Origin: Akanthomyces muscarius
Taxonomy: Eukaryota > Ascomycota > Sordariomycetes > Hypocreales > Cordycipitaceae
Length of the DNA stretch: 64,000 bases
NCBI RefSeq assembly: GCF_028009165.1
Contig: NC_079245.1
Span: forward strand, 2,418,001 to 2,482,000
Reading direction: 5' to 3'
Part shown: positions 56,195 to 64,000 of the stretch, one piece after another
Numbering within the stretch: position 1 is the first letter of the stretch
Layout of the letters: every line of letters starts with the position of its first letter
The notes under the pieces: model-generated
The model's input: only the letters and a program-made list of their open reading frames with translations
Told to the model about the DNA's origin: nothing
Database searches by the model: none
Position numbers and translations under genes: made by a program

Positions 56195-57370
56195 ATGACC
56201 TCGGACACCAAGCTGCGCCGCCGGGCCAGCAGCGCGGCCTCACGCAGCGGCCACACTCGCGGGGCCTCCAATCAGATGGTAAAGCCCAAGTCGATACACA
56301 CGTCGGACGACTTTGTGCAGGACTTTCTCGGGCCGTCTTTTGACCCGGCCGCCTTTCTCAACGCCAAGCTGCCGCCGCTGGCGCCCAAGTCAAGCACCTC
56401 GGCGCCTACTGGGGCGGTACCGCTGGCGGACCTCTCGCAGCAGGCCAGTGCACTGCTCTCACAGCTCAATGCGCAGACGACGCGGCTGTCGTCGACGCTG
56501 ACACAGCTCACCGACGACATCCTGCGCAGCGGTAGCCGGCTTGCGTACGAGGTGGAGCTGCTGCGCGGCGAGACGCTCAGTCTGCAGGAGACGATGCATG
56601 AGACGTTGCATGACGACATTGCCCATTTTCTGCCCGAGGGTATTCGCGGGAAGAAGGATGAGGAGGGAGAGTCACCTGCGGGTGAAGATGAGAAGGAGAA
56701 TGGGGAGGATGAAGAGGACAAGACCAAAGAAAACAGCGCCCATGCCGAGTTACCTGTACCGACAACAACAGAAGCAAACAGCACCAGCAATGAGCCAACA
56801 TACGTTCAGCAACTACGAACACTGACATTGGTGCGATCACGTATAGAGACTGTGGTCAAGACATTTGGCGATGCCATGGATTTCGGCTTTCCCCCCTCAG
56901 AGCTGTCTGTGAGCTCATCCTTCCTCTCCGTGTCCGCGCCAGAGCCCGGCTCCGAGCAGCAGAGCTCCGAAGACCGTGGCCAGCAGACCCTCAGGAAGCT
57001 GCGCGACGAAATCAGCAGCCTGCTGCGCCCGGCGGCCACGGACAGCAGCAGTGCCGCCGACCCCGTCGCCGGCATCGAAAAAGCGGCAAACAGGATCGAG
57101 GAGCTGAAGGAGCTGAACAATGTTTGGAGGGGCACCTCCGAGGAAAAGGGCCGCAGTCGGTTCATTGAGAGCCTCGCCAAGATGGTCGAGGACAGACACA
57201 AGGAGCTCATGCGCGAGCTGGACCAGCAGCGCTCGCCAGCCAAGAAGGCGGCGGAAGGCGGGACGAGGCGGACAGGATCGCCGGCGCTCGGGGACGAGGC
57301 GAGACCACAGCCGCCGCCGGGAGGATTTGGGTTGATTAGCCAGCTACAAAAGCTACGGAGTGGGCTGTAA
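56195..57370 (+). CDS. Probable conserved oligomeric Golgi (COG) complex subunit, lobe B type
   Basis: Single exon, 391 residues, with the start at ATG 56195 in the context CGAGCATGAC. After a basic Ser-rich N terminus, FVQDFLGPSFDPAAFLNAKL is followed by long coiled-coil helices (LADLSQQASALLSQLNAQTT, RLSSTLTQLTDDILRSGSRL, AYEVELLRGETLSLQETMHE), an acidic low-complexity stretch (about residues 150-190), then VRSRIETVVKTFGDAMDFGF and a last helical region. This matches my memory of short fungal COG subunits (Cog5/Cog7), which tether vesicles to the Golgi, but I cannot decide which one; another coiled-coil tether is possible. No membrane segment or signal peptide. Confidence 0.6.
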   Translation: MTSDTKLRRRASSAASRSGHTRGASNQMVKPKSIHTSDDFVQDFLGPSFDPAAFLNAKLPPLAPKSSTSAPTGAVPLADLSQQASALLSQLNAQTTRLSSTLTQLTDDILRSGSRLAYEVELLRGETLSLQETMHETLHDDIAHFLPEGIRGKKDEEGESPAGEDEKENGEDEEDKTKENSAHAELPVPTTTEANSTSNEPTYVQQLRTLTLVRSRIETVVKTFGDAMDFGFPPSELSVSSSFLSVSAPEPGSEQQSSEDRGQQTLRKLRDEISSLLRPAATDSSSAADPVAGIEKAANRIEELKELNNVWRGTSEEKGRSRFIESLAKMVEDRHKELMRELDQQRSPAKKAAEGGTRRTGSPALGDEARPQPPPGGFGLISQLQKLRSGL

Positions 57371-58088
57371 AAATAAGCAGAATTAATGATAGACGAGAAA
57401 GGCATATATTGCCATCGAAGTGGTTGTTAGGGCAGTTAGCAAAACATCTGGTGACAATGCACTGACCAATTCAGTCTTTACATGCATATGATATGGATGG
57501 TACCATGATAAAAAAAAAGAAGAAACATTTTTTTCTTTCAATGATTCTATACAGCTATGGCTCTGCATCTGGGCCTAACAGTGCTCGTACAGTGCCAATG
57601 TACAGTGCTTAGATTCTGTCTCAGCAGATACCCGCCCCTGCCACTCCGCACTAGCCAATCAGATGTACTGCTTGTAACGGAAAGCCCCACATGGGCGGTG
57701 AGATGGCCCAATACGGATTCGCACGACTGTAGCCGTGGGAGCGTCTGAGGCAGAAAGGCTGTCGCACAACACCACGAACGGTACACTCGCCTACTCCTCA
57801 CCTCGCTGTCGATTTAGGTGTCCGCGCCGCTGGCGAAGTCATTTGGAGTGCATGTTTTGCTGCATCTGATTTTCCTATTTCTTTTTGCCTTCCGCCCTTG
57901 GTGCAGCCGTGCCGCACGTGGAACGCCTGCTGCCCGTTGCCGCAACCGCCGCAAGGTCGCCAACAAGCTTTGTGGCTTTTACGCCTCGTCGATTTTCTTT
58001 CGCATAAACACTCGATACTCTCGCGACTCACATATATACCATACGTCTTCTCCCCACTTGGAGCTCGACAAACACATCCTCATACACA
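57371..58088. other. Intergenic region before the Sds3-like gene
   Basis: No gene seen. The last 150 bp are the Sds3-like promoter/5' UTR, with a CATATATACC stretch at about 58030-58039 as a possible TATA element. Confidence 0.5.
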
Positions 58089-59827
58089 ATGGCTACGAGT
58101 GACGCTGCCGCAGCCTCTGCCCTGAGCGGCAGAGCCGACCGGCGCTCCCCTCCCGCTGCGTCCCAATCGAAGCGTGACCGCAAGAGACAGGCTCTCATGG
58201 ACCGCCTCAGCACCATGAGCGATAAATTCCAGCGCGAGCAGGATCCGACGTACCGCGATCAGCTACAGAAAATCCAGTTTGAGCTCAACCTCGTGCAGCG
58301 CTTCGACCCGTACGAAGAGAACCCGCTCATCGCGGCCGAGGAGCTGCGCAAAGAGCACAAACAGGTTCTCGGCCCCATGGCCAACTCGGACAATGGAAGG
58401 AGCATGATTGACATGGCCGGTATACGATTTCCCGAGTTCATGGACGAGCTCGAGGATCTCGTGGAAATTCGCGACTTTCAGCTGGCGCAGTCCAAGGTAT
58501 GTTTGACATTCTGCCACAGACGCATCAAAGAGAACCCCCAGGCTAACGCATCACGCAGAATGAGTACGACCGCAAAGTTCAAGAATACAAAAATACACAT
58601 GCCTACAAGGTCGAAACCGCAAGGCGCGAGCACCGCGCTCTCACAGGCACCCTGCGCGACCGACTCATCAATACTCTCAACCAGAAAAAGAACCGATTGA
58701 ACCGCGAAAAGGAAGTGCTCGAAATCAACGACTCCAATGCCCTTCTGCTCAACCCCAACCAGTTCAGCCTGACGAACCCCGGCTCGCCCGGCGGGACCCA
58801 CGGCAAGCGAGCCACCCGCCTGCGTAAGGACGCAGACGACCTGACGCTGTTCCCCGACGGCAAGAAGCGCAAGCGAAATCACGAGGAGGACGCCGCGGCG
58901 CCGGCCCGCCGCGGCCTCGACCCCAACAGCACCACGCCGCTGTGGCAGTCGGAAAAGGCCCGGGCCATGGCCAAGCAAAACGGCCCTGTGTATAGCATCG
59001 ACAAGCTCTTCACGGACAAGGAGCTCTCGATGCACTACAACACGTCGGCCCTCGCCGCGCACCAGTATGTCCTGCGCAACCGCGCCAACGGCAACGCCTC
59101 GCTGCCCGCCGACGACGACAGCGACTCGGGCGGCCACCTCAACGGCGACGGCGACGACACCGAGTCGACCCCCTCGGCCGCGCCCGCCATGGAGCGCAAC
59201 GTCTCCCACGCGACTAGGAGCACGCGTGGCGGCGGTGCCGCCGCCGCTGCCGCCGCCGCCGCGGCCTCGGCGGCGCAAAACTTCCTCGACGACCGCGTCC
59301 TCGGCATCGAGGGCCTGGCCAACTTTGAGCTGCCCGGCAACCTGGACCTGATGCACGCGCAGGAGCCGCCCAAGATGCCGCCGCCGGTGCCGCAGCAGTA
59401 CCTCAAGCCGTACCCGCGCACCGCGGACCAAAACTTCCCCGTGCCGCTGTCGCAGGACGACATCGCCTCGGACCTGACCATCATGGGCTTCTTCAAGCAG
59501 TACGACCAGACGCACCACCGGCCCGGCGCGCACCTCGACTCGGGCACCGGCATGCGCCGCGTGCTCGAGGCCGTCGCCACGCCGTACCACCGCGGCAAGT
59601 ACGTCGCCTTCACGGCCGCGCCCCGCGACGACCCCGAGGCCGTCAGCGACAGCCTCGGCATTCCGAGCAGTTTGCGCGACCAGCCCAGCCCCCTGGGGCC
59701 CTCGGGCGCGGCCTTTTCGTCGGCCGCGGCGACGGCGGTCCCCATGAGCAGGCAGAGCAGCGGCGGCACGGTCACGAGCCGCCAGGCCACGGGCGGCAGT
59801 GGGCGAGGCAAGGGTCGGCGTGGCTAG
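58089..59827 (+). CDS. Sds3-like subunit of the Rpd3/Sin3 histone deacetylase complex
   Basis: Exons 58089-58496 and 58559-59827 give 558 residues. Start context CACACAATGG is excellent. Residues about 25-215 form an almost continuous charged coiled coil typical of the Sds3-like family: SKRDRKRQALMDRLSTMSDK, FPEFMDELEDLVEIRDFQLA, and after the intron EYDRKVQEYKNTHAYKVETA and INTLNQKKNRLNREKE. Family members hold the Sin3-Rpd3 corepressor together at promoters in the nucleus. The segment ALLLNPNQFSLTNPGSPGG and GPVYSIDKLFTDKELSMHYN are also conserved-looking. The C-terminal half is low in complexity, with an alanine tract near residue 360 and a Gly/Arg end. The high GC of the second half matches other housekeeping exons here. 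Confidence 0.85.
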
Positions 59828-60400
59828 CATCATGACAAGAGCACGCTGTTTTTCTTTGGTTTACTAGTATTTGTTCTTCATGGTCTTTGTTTCAGGTCTT
59901 TTCTACACTATGGCGGGCGTTGATGATTTTGGGCTTTGGCGGCACGCCTTTAGTGGCTGCTGTATTACTGCAGCTGCGCTTCTTTATTATCGAATGTTTC
60001 TTATGTACTTGTTTATACCGCAGGTTCTGGTTCTGCTGGACGTCATGTTTCCCTGGAATTTGTGTCTCACGGAAGGAAAGATTGGCCGACCTTGGAGTTC
60101 CCCTTGTAATGAATTGAAAAGAGGACGGCGGCTGATAAAGGAACGAGGCTACGGACCCTCAGGTAGACGAAATGAAGCGAGAGTCTCAGATTTACATTGT
60201 ATGCTTTATAGTTCATGCCAATTCTTTAGTCGACATACCGCACGGGTGCACAATACCAAAAGACATGTCTCGATAATGTTCAAGTTGCATTCTAAATCAA
60301 GGCTTACTCCCATGCTACCTATGCGTACACACGTTTCAAAAAAAAAAAACACCATTGCTCTCGAGATGAATCTCTGTTGAGTCTCGTGCTTCCGGCTTGC
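59828..60400. other. Intergenic region between convergent Sds3-like and CmcJ-like genes
   Basis: 3' UTR space for both genes. A 169-codon frame at 59871-60380 on the plus strand shows no recognisable pattern and lies where the Sds3-like 3' UTR should be. Confidence 0.55.
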
Positions 60401-61252
60401 TCAAGGTCCAAAGACCAGCGTGCGGACCTCGATGCTCTCGCGGCCCTCGGCGTCGACGCGCGTCCTGGGGTCCGCAAAGGCGGTATGCGGCGCGCGCCCG
60501 CCGATGCCGGTGCCGGGCTTGAGGGACTCGCTGTCGAAGCACTCGAGCAGCAGGCGCTCGCTGCCCGTCATGCCGCTGAGGTAGTACCACTTCTGGCGCG
60601 GGTTGTACCGGACGGCGGCCGTCTCGCCCGTGTAGCCGCTGCTGTATCGATGCTGGACCGGGACGACGTCGCCGTCGTCGACAGTCGCCGTCGACGCAAA
60701 CGACAGCGGGTTGCTCTCGACCGGCCCCTTGTTGAGCGGGCGCCAGACGTTGACGAGGCGGTACCTGCCCTTGAGGAGGGCGTCGGCCTCGCCGGTCTCG
60801 CCAAAGTAGCGCCGCACGCGTTGCTCGACCGACCTGGCCGTCTGGTCAATGTGCACGCGGTTGACGGGCCCACGGCTCGCGTCGGGGTCGGACCGGCGGA
60901 TCGTGTGGTCAAAGATGAAGACCCTCTGCGCGCCGGGGATGTGCGACAGGAGCAGCTGCTCGACCTCGGGGTAGTAGTTGGCCGCGATGGAGGCGTCGTC
61001 GGTGAAGGACGCCTCGGCGGACGGCGGCACGCCCTGCACAACCTGGAAGGCGTCGCGGTCGAGGGAGAAGTCGGCCTCGCGGCCGCGGATGTCGTGGATG
61101 GTGGTCGGCTGTACGACGTCCGAGTAGTTGCGGTCCGGCAGCGGGGGCTTGGCGTCGATGTTGTTGTAGGGCGCCGAGTCGTCGGCGGGCGGCTGGTAGT
61201 AGTTGAGGTTGGCGGAGACGTCGCCCCGGGGCACGGCTACGGCGGCGGCCAT
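60401..61252 (-). CDS. CmcJ/AsaB-family oxidoreductase or methyltransferase-like enzyme
   Basis: Single exon, 283 residues. The protein has the family landmarks: N-terminal VSANLNYYQPP, VFIFDHTIRRSD (about 112-123), NRVHIDQTARS (about 131-141, the presumed metal/substrate site), RLVNVWRPLNKGPVESNPLS and WYYLSGMTGSERLLLECFDS. Relatives act on secondary metabolites: CmcJ in cephamycin 7-alpha-methoxylation, AsaB/NvfI-type enzymes in fungal pathways; many resemble iron/2-oxoglutarate enzymes. The substrate is unknown. No polyketide synthase, peptide synthetase or other biosynthetic gene is visible in the window, so this copy stands alone here. Length is normal and no key block is missing. Confidence 0.85.
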   Translation of the reverse strand: MAAAVAVPRGDVSANLNYYQPPADDSAPYNNIDAKPPLPDRNYSDVVQPTTIHDIRGREADFSLDRDAFQVVQGVPPSAEASFTDDASIAANYYPEVEQLLLSHIPGAQRVFIFDHTIRRSDPDASRGPVNRVHIDQTARSVEQRVRRYFGETGEADALLKGRYRLVNVWRPLNKGPVESNPLSFASTATVDDGDVVPVQHRYSSGYTGETAAVRYNPRQKWYYLSGMTGSERLLLECFDSESLKPGTGIGGRAPHTAFADPRTRVDAEGRESIEVRTLVFGP

Positions 61253-62092
61253 TGCGTGTGTTGTGTGATTGTGGGTGACTGGTGGTGATGCTGAAAAGAC
61301 TCGGGTGCAGGAAATATTGAAAAGCCTCGGGTTGCGTTGGCTTCTCGAAACAGAGGCTGTCTGTGCGGGGAGATGTATAAGTAAGTGGTGATGCGGCTTT
61401 GGGCGCTGATGGCGTTGAAAAGTTACAAGTGTGTGCTTTGATACTTTGCCGGATGCGAAACGATTTAAAATATGAGCTTGTCTTTAATTTCCGATCGACT
61501 GGAGATGCGATGGCTTGGAGATGTATAAATAGATGGAATGCCTCGGCCAGGCGGGATGACGTGATTTCAAATCAGGTTGCTTTCAAATCAAGCTAACAAA
61601 CAAAAGCCGGTCGGGTTGACGCCATACTGCCGCGGGGGGGACAAAACCGAACGTGAATGGATGCGGGCCCGGCGGGGTGCGTTGCGTTCCACCATTGACG
61701 GTGCAAAAGAATTACTCATCCAGTCGATGCTCTCATAATTTGTCTCTTCTCTGCACCAACGAATCGGCCTGCCAAGGGCGGCGGTAGCGTCACTGACCTG
61801 CGCAAAGGGCGCGGCTTACAGGATCACGGCCCCACTTTCGCCGGGCGTCGGCCGACCAGCCGGCCTGAAGACGTTGACATTTCATCATTTTAGGGACCAA
61901 GGTGCAATGCTTGAAAACTGTGTTGGTGTTAATAATATGTCTCTAGATTTGAAATTATGATCACAGTTTGAGAAACAATAGAGCAATGCTGCCCGTGTCA
62001 GATCGCCGTCGACGCCTCGTCCCCTGTAATGGACGTGTAAATCAATCCCACAATTCGCTTCTTACAACTCAACAGGCCGTATAAGCATCTAA
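61253..62092. other. Intergenic region between the CmcJ-like and cell-wall protein genes
   Basis: CmcJ-like promoter (near 61253-61400) and 3' UTR of the cell-wall protein gene. No gene seen. Confidence 0.5.
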
Positions 62093-62330
62093 TCAAACTG
62101 CCATGGCGGCAGCGGCGACAAGCACAAAGACGGAAACAGAGGCAACGTCACGAGTGGCGGCATTCTTGGAAGGGAAGCCCTTGGGGCGGCCTTGATTCTG
62201 GTTGTTGTCGTTGTTGCTGTTGCCGTTGCCATTCGAGTTTGAGTTTCCAGAGCCAGAGTTGGAGCTCGAGCCCGAGGAGCCGCTCTTGTCGTCGTCCGAG
62301 CTGGAACCAGACGAGCCGCTGGAGCCGGAG

Positions 62331-62379
<49 letters not shown>

Positions 62380-62836
62380 CGGAGGAGCCAGAACCCGAAG
62401 ACCCCGACCCGGAGGACCCCGAGCCAGAAGAGCCGGAACCAGAATCACCGTCGACGCCGGGAACGCCAAACTCGGGGAACGCAGTATTGGGGTCGATGAT
62501 GGAGCACTTGGGCTTGGACTTGGGGCAGCACCACCAGACTGTGGGGTTGTCGCTCTGGTTGTTGCAGACGGCACCCTCGTTGCAGTACTGGGACAGGATG
62601 CCATCGTCACCGCAGCACGAGGCAGCAGAGGGGATGCAGGATTTGCCGCAGCTCTTCTTGCCAGAGGGACAGGCTCGGGCCATCAAGGCACCTGGAAAGA
62701 CTATGCGTTAGCTCGCGGCCGACAAAGTAGTATGAAGCAGGTATAGGAAAGCAAGTCCCTTACCCGACGTGTTTTCTGCTACATCCAGAGCATAGCTGGA
62801 GGTAGCAAGGAGAGCCAGAACAGTTGTGAAACGCAT
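62093..62836 (-). CDS. Cysteine-rich secreted protein with Ser/Gly repeat, probably GPI-anchored
   Basis: Exons 62836-62764 and 62691-62093 give 223 residues. The first exon encodes a signal peptide (MRFTTVLALLATSSYA). After the intron a small domain holds ten cysteines (ACPSGKKSCGKSC, SAASCCGDDG, YCNEGAVC, VWWCCPKSKPKC), spaced as in small disulfide-rich extracellular domains. A Ser/Gly tract follows (about residues 105-155), then Asn/Ser-rich sequence, and a hydrophobic C terminus (VASVSVFVLVAAAAMAV) fit for a GPI anchor. This layout suggests a cell-wall or surface protein; the function is unknown. The splice joins G to GT and keeps phase, and the ALMARA join is natural. The repeat tract is likely variable in length. 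Confidence 0.8.
62318..62381. repeat. Hexanucleotide repeat encoding the Ser/Gly tract
   Basis: About ten tandem GAGCCA hexamers with occasional GGAGCC variants; on the minus strand they read as Gly-Ser dipeptides of the wall protein. In-frame length variation between strains is expected. Confidence 0.85.
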
Positions 62837-64000
62837 TTTGCAAGAGTGTATCCGTAGACCAAGTAAACCAAGTAATGGAAGAAGGACAAGGCGAGGATGG
62901 CAAGCGTGGTAGTCACAACAAAAAGCAGTCGAGCAAGTGGCCGAGACGAAAAAGTTTTGACCGGATTTTCAACCGTGTGAAAGGATCCCGGGTTTATTTA
63001 CATTTTTACAGTCATTTTTCGGCAGCGCTTCCAACATGCTGCTGGAGATGAAGTGTAAGACTCGGTCCAACTTTAGAATTAAGCTACCCACCGACGAGCC
63101 TAAAATTCAGCCTTGCACGGGCTGGCTTCAACGCGTTTTGGGCGCGGTGGAGTGCGGCTGAGGCACTAGGGCTGTCTCGACTGGGGGGTTTGAGTCGCTC
63201 AGGGTCAGTCCGGCTTTGAAAAGAGGCAACCTCTGCGGCGACGGTCTCATTCACTAAAGGGATCGTCCTGCTGTTGGGCTTGAACAGGCCGAGGACTTCG
63301 TTGTAGGGCTAGGAGGAGAGGGGCGGAGCTAGGGTTGGCTGAATCGTGCCTGGTTCGTATCTCGCATCGGGCGTTGCGTGGCTGCATGTGGAAAAGCCAA
63401 ATGGACGGTGTAATCTAACTGGCAGTGGCAGTGATGGAATGCATCTATGCGTATGCACGATCAGGCTATGCCGCGAGGTTGGTTGCCTCGACTGCAGCCG
63501 ACGGCCTCACGAAAGGGCGCTGGTGTCGACGTGGTGGTGATGATGATGATGATGGTTACTGTCAGAGTGCATCGAGCATATTGTGAGAGTGCTCGGTAGA
63601 TGCTCCCGGATTAGCCGATCTGAGAGTCTTGCCGTCGCGTACATGTTGGAGTCTAGGTTGAGCAAGGATGGAAGACGACGCTCATCTCCGTCGGCACGTG
63701 GTTAGTCAGCCGCATCAGCGGAATGGGCAAAATTGAGTATTATGCCGTTTGGCGACATCCGGATCAGATGGGAGCAAAAGGCAGGGCCGAATCGTGAAAA
63801 ATTGGTGCAAGATGAATTCAAGTCGGTGTTCTTTTTTTAAACAGACTGTCCTGGTGTATATTCATTGTACGAGGTGCTTTGCATTACCGTCTAGCAACTA
63901 CTCATCAAGCGTTCGTGATCAAGACAGCGGGAGTAATGGGCAAGTGATGGGCAGCAAACAAAGGCTAATTAGCACGCGAAACCCCGCAAAAGAAGCGGCA
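62837..64000. other. Region to the window end
   Basis: Promoter of the wall protein gene (near 62837-63100) and then about 0.9 kb without a supported gene. A GTG/ATG trinucleotide patch lies at 63530-63556. Any gene beyond 64000 is not visible. Confidence 0.5.

Noticed and set aside
58478..59833. 451-codon minus-strand frame opposite the Sds3-like gene
   Set aside because: Arg/Val/Gly-rich mirror of GC-rich exon; no domain, and the plus strand has the spliced Sds3-like protein.
59871..60380. 169-codon plus-strand frame after the Sds3-like gene
   Set aside because: No recognisable motif, starts in the expected 3' UTR, and its composition shifts from hydrophobic to random basic sequence.

Overview
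The window is nuclear DNA of a filamentous ascomycete (Pezizomycotina, most likely Sordariomycetes and probably Hypocreales). The signs are short introns of about 50-190 bp with GTRNGT donors and CTAAC branch sites, fungal start contexts such as CACAATG, a five-LysM effector-like secreted protein, a HeLo-NACHT-ankyrin NLR, and clear fungal orthologues of housekeeping genes. No bacterial-type operons, CRISPR arrays, rRNA or convincing tRNA genes were seen. I rebuilt gene models by hand, joining exons by splice signals, phase continuity and conserved protein motifs.

Layout. 0.3-6 kb: cis-prenyltransferase (dolichol synthesis), an ING-type PHD-finger protein and the ribosome biogenesis factor RLP24, all on +. 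6.8-11.9 kb (-): a large NLR-like immune/incompatibility protein (HeLo, NACHT, ankyrin) whose ankyrin region is cut by an in-frame TGA. 13.9-19.1 kb (+): a short-chain dehydrogenase and an F-box/LRR protein. 20.1-31.8 kb: V-ATPase subunit a (+), the CPSF73/Ysh1 endonuclease (-) divergent from TAF4 (+), a Nit-type amidase (+), and the LysM protein (-) convergent with the amidase. 34.8-35.9 kb (+): a metacaspase without the usual N-terminal prodomain. 35.9-48.7 kb: a 12.8 kb stretch with no ordinary gene, holding one candidate 30-residue microprotein gene near 40.2 kb. 48.7-59.8 kb: a dense block of ARPC5, an NDUFAF5-like methyltransferase, AP-2 alpha, the PLP-binding YggS/PLPBP protein, a probable COG tether subunit and an Sds3-like deacetylase subunit. 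60.4-62.8 kb (-): a CmcJ/AsaB-family enzyme and a cysteine-rich, probably GPI-anchored wall protein.

The window is mostly a conserved core (transcription and chromatin: ING, TAF4, Sds3; RNA 3' processing: Ysh1; trafficking: AP-2, COG, V-ATPase, Arp2/3) with accessory islands around the NLR, the LysM effector and metacaspase, and the 3' end. NLR, metacaspase and LysM protein belong to families tied to cell death, self/non-self recognition or host interaction, but they are 19-23 kb apart from the NLR and nothing shows they form one system. The strongest candidates for novelty are the NLR with its internal stop and recently duplicated ankyrin unit, the exon-pair duplication in the LysM gene, and the microprotein gene.
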